Under the pieces are notes generated by a model that was given only the letters and a program-made list of their open reading frames with translations, was not told the DNA's origin and did no database searches. Position numbers and translations under genes: made by a program. This document shows, piece after piece, positions 35,179 to 45,470 of a stretch of DNA of 64,000 nucleotides (position 1 is the stretch's first letter; each line of letters opens with the position of its first letter). The stretch lies in assembly GCA_012932865.1 (NCBI GenBank), contig SAXG01000108.1, positions 1-64,000 on the forward strand. Reading direction: 5' to 3'. This DNA is from Amylostereum areolatum (taxonomy: Eukaryota > Basidiomycota > Agaricomycetes > Russulales > Stereaceae).

Positions 35179-36633
35179 ATGGCCAGCTCGACATCTCGAT
35201 CGAAGGGAAGGGGGAACAACGCTGCTCGTACGTGCTGGGCCACATCTCATCCACTCCAATACTCGCTCATTCTCTGGCCTAGTTAATGGCCTGGGTCCTA
35301 TGCCGTACGGCGTGGTACCCGAAACTGAACGGGGTGCGTGTTTTCATGCTCTACGCATATATTCACCGTAAATCACGCATCCTACGCTACGTAGAACTCC
35401 CTGCGGATTACACTGTACCCAAGCATGAAGAGATGTTGAAGATGTGTAAACTGGACGCCAAGACAGTATACGACGATGATGACCTTGTGTACACGATCCA
35501 GCCCCCATCCGGCCTTCATGACACCCTCGAGGATCATCCAGATGGATGGACGCAATGTTTCGTTTCTGGGTACATCAAACGCCAAATCCTCAGCTACCCT
35601 GGATTTCCTAAACCTCTTCTTCGACCATCCAAGCCCTTCCACGAAATTCGCGAAACGCCCTCTAGCGGCCTGGGGATGTTTGCCTTGGAAGATGTCGAAC
35701 CTGGCGACCTGATCTTCAGCGAACGACCACTCTTGCTTGCCCCTGCTAGCATGAGGATCCTATCTTCGGCTTCTGCCGACATTCCCAAGCATTTCACGCC
35801 GGAGCAGAAAACACAGGCTGTACGTCTATCGAATTTACAACTCGAATTGTTCAGTTTATCGTGCGTAATCCACAGAAAATGTAGCTCTGGGATCGCCATC
35901 TGGAGTACGCGGTCAACAATATGGAACCAACGTTTCGGAAGGCGTACATGTCTCTCGCCAATAGTCACACACAAGATGGGAGCGGAGCCACTCTAGGCAT
36001 TCTGCGTACAAACGGCTTCGAAGCTGGAGATCTGTGTGATCCGGGTCTAGCTCGAGGCGTGTATTCCATGGTCGGAAACCAAGCTTCGCGTATCAATCAC
36101 AGGTTTGTGCTCGCACACGGCTTTGACGGTATGGTTGCTGGTTGTTTTTTGCTAACGCACATCGTAGCTGCTCTCCCAACGTCGCGATGAATCTGGATAG
36201 GACGACATTCGGGATGGAATTGCGCGCGATGCGAAAGATCCGCGAGGGCGAGGAGATGACTACCACATATGGCTCACTGGTTGAACCACGCGCCAATCGC
36301 CGGAAGAAGCTACTGCCATACGGCTTTACCTGCAGCTGTGTGGCCTGTGCTGACCCAAGTTCCGACGCGCGACGTCGCGCTATCTTCTTTGGGCCTCTTC
36401 GCTTTCCGATCCCGGGACTGGTGAGCCTCAAGGAGAGCTTGAAGCAGATGCGACTCATCGAGGATCAGGGCTTGGAGTCGGCCACGCAGTATATCGAGAT
36501 TCTCAAGTGCGTCGCAAAATCGTACGGTAAAATTGGGAACCAGGAGAAGGAGAAGGAGTTCCGGAAGAAGGTGTATCTTCACGCGTTGGGTCGGGACGGG
36601 AGGGCGGACGCGATGCAGGCGATCAAGTTTTGA
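35179..36633 (+). CDS. SET-domain protein SET-3 (SMYD/SET5-like)
   Basis: This intact 402-residue paralog has exons 35179-35227, 35283-35333, 35395-35819, 35885-36102 and 36168-36633. The N-terminal part shares M-P-Y-G-V-V-P-E-T with SET-4. The SET domain has G-L-G-M-F-A-L-E-D-V-E-P-G-D-L-I-F-S-E-R-P, I-N-H-S-C-S-P-N (formed by splicing), G-M-E-L-R-A-M-R-K-I, and the cysteines C-S-C-V-A-C. It keeps the complete C-terminal helical region (L-I-E-D-Q-G-L-E...K-E-K-E-F-R-K-K-V-Y) that SET-1 and SET-4 have lost. It is a putative lysine methyltransferase. Confidence 0.86.
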
Positions 36634-36924
36634 CAAGGTGTATTCTTTGTCAGTGGATTTCTGACTTGGATTATATACTAGCTTACCGACATCACTTTGC
36701 CAGAACTTCGCCCTCATCGATGTTGTGGTACTTACCGTAGGAGGATCCTGTCGTCAAAGGTTGGAGGGCTGGTACGCCAGAGTCAAGGGGTGGGGATCTC
36801 ACGTCTCAGAAAAGAAGTAGAAGCGTCTAACCCGGGAGACGACAGAGCATAAACGAATGAAACGAATTTTTATGAATCTACTGCACCTGCACGACTTGCT
36901 CCAATCCTATCATATCCCACGGTT
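36634..36924. other. Spacer after SET-3
   Basis: Nothing coding is seen. It separates SET-3 from the remnant of a SET-2-like gene. Confidence 0.5.
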
Positions 36925-37190
36925 AGTGCGATGTCGCGTAGAGCTTCGGAGGACCCCCCAGCCGAGCGTGGCGAGCCTCACAACATTGTGGGTGCTCCTC
37001 AAGATTCTAGTTACCACGATGCAGGCAACGCGGTCAATGAATACTAAGTCAAAGTGTTCAAAGCCAGTTTGGGTGGAAAGGTCGAGTGCGGGCATCTGGA
37101 GTGGCGATTGGCCTGTGGTCGGGCGCGTTCCCTTGTGTCTATTTTTCTTTTGCCTTTCACACTTTTTTGTTCTGTATTCCTTTGTTCATC
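36925..37190 (+). pseudogene. 3' remnant of a SET-2-like gene
   Basis: The stretch aligns by eye, with many mismatches and indels, to the last 200 bases of SET-2 plus its 3' flank. Shared blocks include GCGATGTCG, GGCGTGGCGAG-like, CTCCTCAAG, GGCAACGC and GTCAAAGTGTTCAA. It has stops in the relevant frame. It lies directly upstream of SET-4, just as SET-2 lies upstream of SET-1, and marks the left edge of an inverted duplicate of that pair. Confidence 0.7.
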
Positions 37191-37242
37191 TGCCCCGTGT
37201 CCTTTGTGTTCGTGACTCCCATGAGCGTTCCTTCTGGCCCTC

Positions 37243-37252
37243 GTATATATAT
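37243..37252 (+). promoter_or_regulatory. TATA region of SET-4
   Basis: GTATATATAT lies about 125 bp before the SET-4 start. The surrounding sequence matches the SET-2/SET-1 intergenic region. Confidence 0.5.
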
Positions 37253-37372
37253 TCGTCCGTTCACCGATGTTCGCCTCTCTCATTACCCTCATCTGCGCGC
37301 TCTCATCCTCACCTTCGCATCACTCTCACTCTCACCTTCGCCTCACCCTCCCTTACCCTCCCGATACTTTTC

Positions 37373-38828
37373 ATGGTCAAATCAACCCACAAATTCAAGA
37401 AAGGCGGGAAGCGCAAGAAGTGTGTTGTTTGTACGTCTCTTAATACGCGTTAGCTACTCGTCGTCATTGGGTACTGAATCCCTGACCAGCCAACGACGAA
37501 ATTCTCGAGGGAAATCATCCCCCATACGGTGTGGTTCCCGAAACAAAGAGACGTGCGTGGCCCCATTTTACAGTACTTGCACTTTACTAACCTCACGTTT
37601 CCCTATGTCCAGAACTTCCTGAAAGCTACGCTATCCGTGAGCCTATAGATCTCTTCCGGTCAGGCTACGTGACTATACCATCTTGGGAGGGCCCCTTGGA
37701 AGGACGGACAGAATGTATGCTTTCGGAGTCCCTGCGACGGCAGATCGTCGATCGCTATGGGCTACACAGGCCCCTCCTTCGACCCAGCAAGTTGATGCAT
37801 GAGATCTGTGAGACGCAGTACAACGGCCTTGGGATGTTTGCTTTGGAGGATATCGAGCCTGGAGACCTCATTCTGAGCGAACGGCCGCTCCTCTTGGCCC
37901 ACATGAACCAGCCGGCTGACATACCCAGCCATCTTACCCCCGAGCAAAAGAGACAAGTGGTATGTTTGTGTATCTGGATAATAAATGTTGAGCTTGCTAT
38001 TCATGCACTCAACAGATCCTAGACTATTCAAGCAAATTCATAGAATACTCGGTCGGCCGCATGGAACCTTCGCGTCGCAAGGCATACATGTCCCTCGCCA
38101 ACAGCCACACGCAAGACGGAAGCAGCCCTGTTATAGGTATCTTCCGCACGAATGGGTTCGGGGTAATGGCCAAGACACTGTCTGCAGATACGGACGAAGA
38201 TGATCTGTATACCGTCATTGCAGATCAGCTATCGCGTGTCAACCACAGGTTCGTGGATCGATGCATATTCTCGCATGGGGTCAAGGTTTTTGACAAGCCT
38301 CGCAGCTGCTCACCCAATGTCAAATGGAGCTGGGACAGAGCCACGTTCGGGATGGAGCTGCGCGCAGCGCGGAAAATTCGCAAGGGCGAAGAGATGACCA
38401 CCCTCTACTGTGAGCTGGATCTCACCTACGCCGAGCGCCAACGCAAACTTGAGCCATACGGCTTCCGCTGCGCGTGTTCGTCCTGCCGCGACCCTTTTGC
38501 ATCTGACCGCCGTCGCCGCGAGATCGCGTCCGGGCCCTTCTCCAAAGCGGCCCCGGGCCCTGGGCTGCCAAACGGTACCGTGGACACCATGTCCTACCTC
38601 CTACTATCTTACAAGAATACCGAGATGCTCATAACATACCCGCTAACGCCACAATCTTTTCGTAAACTTTCGTTCACTCCTTCTCGTGCATACCACACAC
38701 TTAATTACTGCATAAATTACATTGTTCCTAATTATTTGGACTTATCTGAGCCCTCGTCACAGCCCGTCACTGGCACGTGCCGGCACGTGAGGGGTACGGT
38801 TTTGAATGCGGCCTACCTTAAGGTTTGA
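37373..38828 (+). CDS. SET-domain protein SET-4, C-terminal domain replaced
   Basis: This is a paralog of SET-1 with the same start (M-V-K-S-T-H-K-F-K-K-G-G-K) and exons 37373-37430, 37490-37552, 37613-37959, 38016-38248 and 38306-38828 (407 residues). The SET core is complete: G-L-G-M-F-A-L-E-D-I-E-P-G-D-L-I, V-N-H-S-C-S-P-N, F-G-M-E-L-R-A-A-R-K-I, C-A-C-S-S-C. At about 38565, after K-A-A-P-G, homology to the other copies ends abruptly. The frame continues through AT-richer unrelated sequence for about 85 codons. The helical C-terminal domain is therefore missing. The protein may still be an active methyltransferase, or the gene may be decaying. Confidence 0.75.
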
Positions 38829-39340
38829 TACGAGTGCCTGTAACTTATTCTGTAATAGACTACAATGATAACCCCCTTCACCCCGGCCCCGCGATATTGT
38901 TTGCAATTTGAGTGTGATAAGTGTCAACAGGTCAGCCTATGTCCCGAGGCAGGGACTTATCATATTGAGGCCGGGCGCGCCGCGAGAGCCATCACTTTTC
39001 AGGTCCCGTGAGGTCGGACGATGCCGGCTATGCAGCTGGAGGTCCCGCTAGGTGACCTGCACTTTCCCTGATGATTCCGGAGTTGACACGTTGATTACTG
39101 TGTTGATCTCTGTCCACGATCCAAAATGCATAGGAGGCGGACGGTTATTTTGCCGTGTAAGTAATCTCAACTTGAAGTGAAATGAACAGCCTATCGCTCG
39201 AGACCGATGAGATGTTGTCTTTGTGCCGCTTTTAAGCCACCTGAACGGCCCGGGGGTCCCGGATTCTGCATGTATCGAAAGGGAAATCCGGCGGTACGAC
39301 GACTGAGCGGGAGGGAAGCGACGAAACCGTACAGAGGATG
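38829..39340. other. Intergenic between SET-4 and FunK1 copy B
   Basis: No gene is seen. The sequence from about 38570 onward is unrelated to the 3' flank of SET-1, so the duplication breakpoint lies in SET-4. Confidence 0.5.
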
Positions 39341-39429
39341 GTGAGAACGGTGAGAACGGTGGGAATGGTGAGAACGGTGAGAACGGTGAGAACGGTGAGG
39401 ACGGTGAGGACGGTGAGGACGGTGACGGT
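39341..39429. repeat. 9-bp minisatellite GTGAGAACG/GTGAGGACG, about 10 copies
   Basis: Consecutive units of GTGAGAACG with single-base variants (GTGGGAATG, GTGAGGACG) span this stretch, about 255 bp before the start codon of FunK1 copy B. Copy A has no such array. Confidence 0.9.
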
Positions 39430-39609
39430 GCCCGGTGCGCAGTGACATCCGCTGATGTAACTGATAAGAACGAAAAGTGCGCCGACGCGCCGGTTGCAGT
39501 TGAACCACCACCAAGTACACGCGCCGTCCTCCCATCCCCGGCCACCCGCACGCAGGGCCTCATTTCCTATTGTCCTCCTAATCCGTCCGCACAAACCAGC
39601 GAGGCAAGC

Positions 39610-39617
39610 ATATATAA
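39610..39617 (+). promoter_or_regulatory. TATA box of FunK1 copy B
   Basis: ATATATAA lies 67 bp before the start codon, within a promoter block also present upstream of copy A. Confidence 0.6.
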
Positions 39618-39683
39618 GTGCGCCAATCTGGTCCGTGCATTGTAAGTCACCCCCCCGACTGCTCTCCGTCACGCTCATTCATC

Positions 39684-42276
39684 ATGTCGTCGTCCTCAAC
39701 CTCTCAGACCTCTAATTCGCCGCACGCGCACGAACCCCCTCCTTTGCAAGAACCTTCCAATCCATCACTCAAGCAAACGCCGATTCGCAAAAAACGCGCA
39801 GGCTCTACGCCCTTCAGTGTTCAACCCGGCGAGACCGCAACGACCCAGTATCCCTTGCTGGTCCGAGACATGCTCAATCAGTTTGCCGGATGTATGCCCG
39901 CAAAAGAGTGGCTCGACGCGTGCTTACCGTCTTCCGCCAAACGTCCCAAAGACGCGAAGATTTCGTGGAACAAGGCTGCCGTCAACACCGAGGAAGGTTT
40001 TGTGCGTGTCTTTCATCACGCCTCCGGTGGCATAGTCGACTAACCCATATTGTGGTATCAGATCAAGGCCTACAACAAGGCCGCCACGTCCGGCCACTTT
40101 TCAAACCTCGCCGTCGTCGATACCCACAACCTAGCTGCCAGTGTCGATGATTATCGCGAGAAACGCAAACCCGACATGTGCGTTTTTGGAAAGGACGTTG
40201 TTGGGCAAGTCCCCGATGGCGACTATTGGGACAAGGCGAAATTTACTGTGGAGCGCAAGGGAAAGTCCGAGGATATCGTCAATCCAACGGCGGACAGCGA
40301 CAAGAACGCTGACATCGACTCCATCGGGGATCGCGCCGTCCCGGCTCGCGGACAAACCATCTCCTACGCCATGCAAATGTTTCGGGCACAGCCGCTTCTC
40401 TTCACTTTCTCAGTCCTCCTCATCGAGGACGAGGCGCGGTTCATCCGCTGGGATCGCAGCGGAGCGATCGTGTCCGCACGCTTCAACTGGGTCAAAACGC
40501 AGCATCTCACCGAGTTCTTCTGGCGGTGCAACCGTGCCTCCGACGAAGCCTTGGGAAGAGATCCCACGGTGACGACGCCAACGGAGGCAGAAGCGAAAAT
40601 GGCCCGTTCGGTCCTCCAGGAGTTCAACAAGAAGCATCCAGATTTTCTTCCATTTCAGGACGCTGCTCTCAAAACTCTCCCCATGCAGAAGATTGCCGTC
40701 TTCCCCGACGCGAAGCCCAACACGAACAGAACGAGGGTGGACATCGACGGGCGTCCCAGTCCCCGCTACTTCGTTACACCTCGACCTCACATCCAGTCAG
40801 AATCTCTTACAGGGAGAGCCACCATGGGCTACTACGCGGTTGAAGTCAGCGACGAACCTTTGACAAAAGCAGATAAGGACGCTCGCGCCGCTCACGATCC
40901 CGTCGACACAGCTTCCGATGGCACGAAGGAGCGCGCGGTCTACGCCGGCGAGGTGTGCTACCTGAAGGATACTTGGCGGATCGCCCTCGACAACATCGAG
41001 AAGGAGGGTGACATCTATGCCACCCTGGCTGCCGCCGACGTTCCTCATACTGCCAAGATGCTCTGTGCGGGCGACGTGTGGAGTTCGGACAGCGAGAGAC
41101 AAGAGACGCTCACACCGAGGTTCGAAAGAAAGAAAGCGGGGGCTGGATCAAAGGATTGCAAAATCATACCCCACATTCATTATCGCATTGTGCTGTCTAC
41201 GATCGGCAAGCCTCTCTCCAAATTCAAGACGACGAAGCAGCTGTGCGAGGTTCTGCGGGACGCCATCAAAGGTGCGAAGAGCTTTCCTTTTGCATCGATG
41301 ATCTTCATATGTTGATCATTCTCGTTCATGTAGCTCATGAGAAGGCATATGAGATCGCAAGAATTTTACATCGAGACGTCAGCTTCGGCAACATTCTCAT
41401 AACTATCGACGGTACTGGCATTCTCATAGATTGGGATCTATGCCGTGACATGGATAATCCATGTGACGCTCGCCGCCCGAACAGAACTGTGAGTCCACTG
41501 AACAGAATCTTGAAAATGTCATTCTCATACGTCTCTACCAGGGAACCTGGCCGTTCATGTCTATTGCCCTCCTGGGTAATCTTCAAATATCGCAAGGCCT
41601 CAGCGACGATTGCGAATCCTTCTTCTGGGTCCTCGTCTTCACCATCCTACGCTACCACCGAACGGTTATCGCTTGTGGTCGCCCACTTTGTAACCTCATA
41701 CAACGCATCTTCGACGATGAAGATGACGAGGGAAATGGCGGCGATGGCAAGATGGTCTTCCTGTCCGGGAAGAAAATGTTCCAGCGCAAGGCTCTCCGCG
41801 CTTCCGTCTCCGCGCCTCTCGCGGCTTTAGTGACCGACCTCCGCAAGCTATTCTTTGATTTTTATCCGGCAGAAAACGGTTCTGACGACACCGACGATGA
41901 CAACGACGGTACCGACGATGACAACAACCGCGCTGTGGCGTCAAATGCCCTCGCGGTAGCACGTCTTTCCACACATGCCTACTTGCTTGCCAGATTCACG
42001 CACCGTTTGGACCAAGACAACTGGCCCGAGGACAATGATGCTGGAGAGGACATGGTCCCAAAGGCAAAAATCATTGACCGGACGCACAAGAAGGTGATGA
42101 AGGCGATGGTTTCGCGCGATCAGGGAGCAAGTGGCGACCTGTCTGGGAATAGCGCCAAAGTCAGCGGTTCCAAACGAGGTTTGGAGAGCGAAACTAGCAG
42201 CGATAACAAGAGGATCAAACTCGAGCGCACATCGATCCAGGGAGGTTCAACTGGGACGGGGACGTCTCGGGCGTAA
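39684..42276 (+). CDS. FunK1 fungal protein kinase, copy B
   Basis: This intact 805-residue protein has exons 39684-40001, 40062-41271, 41334-41488 and 41542-42276. A Ser/Pro-rich N-terminus leads to the FunK1 region. The kinase core starts near H-Y-R-I-V-L-S-T-I-G-K-P-L. The second intron ends just before A-H-E-K-A-Y-E-I-A-R-I-L-H-R-D, which carries the catalytic Asp. I-L-I-D-W-D-L is the metal-binding site and G-T-W-P-F-M-S the activation-segment end. The C-terminal tail is acidic (Asp-rich near 41880-41930) and then Lys/Ser-rich, with K-R-I-K-L, a possible nuclear signal. FunK1 kinases are expanded in agaricomycetes; their targets are not established. Confidence 0.9.
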
Positions 42277-42748
42277 TGTGTGTGGCCTGGTTACTAGTTG
42301 TACTCTACTGTATTTTGTCCAATTTCATCTCCTACCGTGTGCATTGAGATTTCTAATGTACAGCATTGTTGTTCTGTGAACCGCATGATAGCCATTCATG
42401 TCGTATCCATCCCATTCTCAGCATCGTGAATTTGCAAGGAAGGTACTAACGCAAGCTATGCAATATAGTTCGCCTCCACGCCTTTTCTTCTATCACTTCC
42501 TAATTTCCCCGTCTGCGGGGGGGAGGGCTTGCATGTGCTGCCATCTATTCCCCTGTTCTCCGGCGATGGCACCAGTGTCCAACCTTCTATGAACAGTTCT
42601 TTTGTATGAACGAATGGAAGGCTGTTTGGAATGTACTCCTCCGGTAGAATATCCATACGCAGGCGGAGGAAACAATATTATTGGAGTAGAATACAGACTA
42701 ATGGCAACAACGAAGAACTGTGCCGTATATACATTCACTAGAAGCAGT
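42277..42748. other. Convergent 3' spacer
   Basis: This is a shared downstream region of FunK1 copy B (plus) and the hydrolase (minus). No gene is seen. Confidence 0.5.
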
Positions 42749-43813
42749 TTAGCATCTACCAAGGGGGGAAGGGAAAGCACGCTCTCTTACAGGTATGGTC
42801 CTTCGGGCGAACGCGACAATGCTCTCCATAACCGCATCCGGGTCTTCGTAAAACAACGCGTGCCCGAGGTTATCGAAAAACTTGACCGTCACGTCCTTGT
42901 AGACAGGCTTCATTTCCTCGACAAGTTTCTCTCCAACGATCTGCGCATCCTTCCTCCCATGCAAGATGAGGAGCGGAAGTCCGTCCTTCGCCCACGCGTA
43001 TAATGCGGTCGGATCTTGTGTGCGGGTGAAGATGCGCCGACACGCGTCCGGGCTTTGCGAGCAGGAGATGCCGACCTAGGTGCATCTAGGTTCGTACGGG
43101 ACCGACTCCGGGTCCACGAAAATAGAATCGACGAAGTCAACCTTGGCCTTGCACAATAAGGCAGCGTCCGTCGTGTTGAAAAGGGTGGGAAGTATGTCGC
43201 GGACACCGGGGGTAGTGATGGACTGAAGGATGGGGCCTACAGAGGGCAACCCGGCAAGATAGACCACGGCAGAGATGGTGTCACGGGGGAGATGCTGGGC
43301 GATATCCGCGACGACGGCAGCTAATAGGATCATCGTCGTATCAGATATGAGTCATGGCGTCAGCTGTGTGTTCTTACCGCCCATACTCCTGCGCCAAATA
43401 AGCAGAAGATTAGGACCTTACAGGAAAAGCTGACAAGAATGGAGTTTCTCACCATCCAATCCACAAGACCTTCTTCAATCCAAAAGCCTCTGCTACCACG
43501 GCATAATCCTCTGCATACTGCTTTGACGTATACTCATCATCCGAATCGGGTTTTCCAGAACGGCCGTGACCTCTCATGTCGTATCGGACCTGCCAATTGG
43601 TTCGTAAGCTGCGAACGAAGATCGAGGGGGGTTATTTACCATGTAGAATTCGGAGTTGTAGCGAGAGTCCTGGAATATGTGATTGAACACAGCGCCACTG
43701 ACGCCTGAACCGTGCACGAAAACGAGTGGAGGACGAGATGGGTTTCCTATGGCGTCCGCATAGATAGGTATTCCATCCCTGGACCGGAGATTTTTTGTTA
43801 TGCTGGCAGACAT
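42749..43813 (-). pseudogene. Alpha/beta hydrolase with one in-frame amber codon
   Basis: Exons are 43813-43640, 43589-43453, 43388-43378 and 43320-42749, giving 297 codons. The oxyanion motif V-F-V-H-G-S-G is near residue 30, Y-D-M-R-G-H-G-R-S-G follows, and the nucleophile elbow G-W-S-M-G is formed across an 11-nt microexon. The acid region and C-terminal His (F-F-D-N-L-G-H-A) come late. The only defect is a TAG at 43078-43076 between E-P-R-C-T and V-G-I-S-C; reading continues in the same frame with clear family sequence for 109 codons. It is either a nonsense allele (perhaps from a Trp codon) or a very young pseudogene. No substrate can be inferred. The hydrolase promoter lies next to the Mutator-like insertion. 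Confidence 0.82.
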
Positions 43814-44019
43814 ATGTGTAAGTATGTTTCGCGGCCTGGCGGGTAGGTCGAGGGAGAGAGGCACAAAGCAGATTGCTTTTGAAGTATTTCGAAGTACGCC
43901 ATGCTCCGACACCGGGATGCACATCCCATACGCAGGATGGACCGCTTACACATGTTTCGTGGGAAGCAGATCAGTCGCCGATGGTCTTCTTTTTATAGTG
44001 GGCGTATCGTGCATTACTC

Positions 44020-44265
44020 CAGGCTCCTACCCACCGTCTCTGAGAGGTTCGCTCTGAACTACTAGGGAGGAGGGGGATAAGATGGTATAGATATCACGTG
44101 TACAAATGATGTGCCTATTAAATCATATGATCAGTTTCCATTTTGGGCCTGTTTGATTGAACTTTGAACGCGAACCTCTCATAGACGGCTGGCACAAAAC
44201 ATTGGTAAACAAACGCCACCGCGGTGCCACCGTCCCATTTAGGCAGCCGCCATCCGCAGCCGCCG
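44020..44265. repeat. Left terminal inverted repeat of the Mutator-like element
   Basis: This is the inverse of 45090-45338. The outer 45 bp and an inner block (TTTTGGGCCTGTTTGATTGA onward, about 44145-44240) are almost identical between the arms. Within each arm the outer GTCTCTGAGAGGTTCGC is itself inverted in the inner block (GCGAACCTCTCATAGAC), so each repeat can fold on its own. Confidence 0.8.
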
Positions 44266-45089
44266 CGGGTTATGGTGGTCACGCCTGTGTATATTGACGC
44301 GCCGGCATGTTCCCATCGACATCTTTGCTCATCTTTGTTCATCTATGTATCAAAAACCTGGATTTACTCATTTCCCGAAGATCATGTTTGATTTCCCTGC
44401 ATACGGCTAACAATTCAGTGGGTGTGTGCAGACATGTATATGTTAAAGTAGTATCGACGAGGAATGCCCGGTGACCATCGCTGCTAACATGGCCTATAGC
44501 GAATGAGAACTGAGATGCATGCCAGAAACGCGAGCCCGGTCTCTCAGCTCGTCATCCCATCTACCACGAACAGACCGCCGCCGACACTGCATGTGAACCA
44601 CCTGGAGAGAACCTATCCGCCGTGGAGGAATGCGAGGAGCGGCGGCGTTGTGCGTGAACGCGCGGGAGAAGATGGATGAGCCAGTGCTTGGGCTGACGAA
44701 GAAGAGCGATTCATCCGGGGTGATATGTGTGAGACGATGTGTTGGGCTTGGAGGGTGCCCCAGGAGGAGGAAAGGAAGCTGGAAACATGAAGGAAATGAT
44801 CTTGAACATCCTATCAAGAAGAGATATCAGACGGGGCGCGATGGACTCATGATGAGAAGCAACGCACCCTCTTCTGCCCATTACCCCCACCATCCGGCCT
44901 CATCCTTCCTTCATTCTAGTCATTCTAGTCATGGTTATTCGACTTGAGATCAGCTTGGAGAAAACATGCGAGAACTTGAGGCTCAAGGAGGATTAAGCAC
45001 TGAGCACGGATGCGTTGGATGAGAAGGTGGTGGTGAAGGAAGAGGTATGCCGCATGAACGAGTCGGGAATTGCGCAAGGAACTCTCCGG

Positions 45090-45338
45090 AGCCCTCGGCG
45101 GCGGTGGCTACCCAAATGGGACGGTGGCACCGCGGTGGCGTTTGTTTACCAATGTTTTGTGCCAGCCGTCTATGAGAGGTTCGCGTTCAAAGTTCAATCA
45201 AACAGGCCCAAAAAGGAAGATCCAGATAAGAACGAGATAACAATAAGATAAGAACGTAATCTAATCCTCAGATATCATCTCTCCTCCCTTCCCTCGTAGT
45301 TCAGAGCGAACCTCTCAGAGACGGTGGGTAGGAGCCTG
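45090..45338. repeat. Right terminal inverted repeat of the Mutator-like element
   Basis: This is the partner of the left repeat; it ends GGTGGGTAGGAGCCTG before the target-site duplication. Confidence 0.8.
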
Positions 45339-45470
45339 GCATTACTCGTGTTTCACTATGCTTGCTCACACGTCGTCGTCCATGGCCGTTTGCCACAGTG
45401 TCGTCTTCACTGTCTTCAGCTTCAGGTTGTACATCCTCCCGTTCGCACGGCTCGTCATCGGAATCGGCCC

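Larger units (their letters stand above)
44020..45338. mobile_element. Mutator-like non-autonomous element with long inverted repeats
   Basis: The ends are CAGGCTCCTACCCACC and its inverse. They are flanked by a perfect 9-bp duplication GCATTACTC (44011-44019 and 45339-45347). Inverted similarity extends to about 44265 on the left and about 45090 on the right (roughly 250 bp), with a diverged patch inside. A 9-bp duplication plus long inverted repeats is the signature of Mutator-like elements (MULEs). No transposase is encoded. The interior holds a 107-codon open frame on the minus strand (44817-44494) without known domains, which could be captured host sequence. Confidence 0.82.

Noticed and set aside
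36840..37453. A 198-codon plus-strand frame between SET-3 and SET-4
   Set aside because: It mixes the SET-2-like 3' remnant, its UTR and the first exon of SET-4; it is not a gene.
39341..39429. CRISPR-like direct repeats
   Set aside because: The units are 9 bp and contiguous without spacers, so it is a minisatellite; a eukaryotic window is not expected to carry CRISPR.
39191..39678. Ser/Pro- or His-repeat proteins read from the minisatellite upstream of FunK1 copy B
   Set aside because: A 9-bp repeat is open in several frames by construction; the stretch lies in a promoter region.
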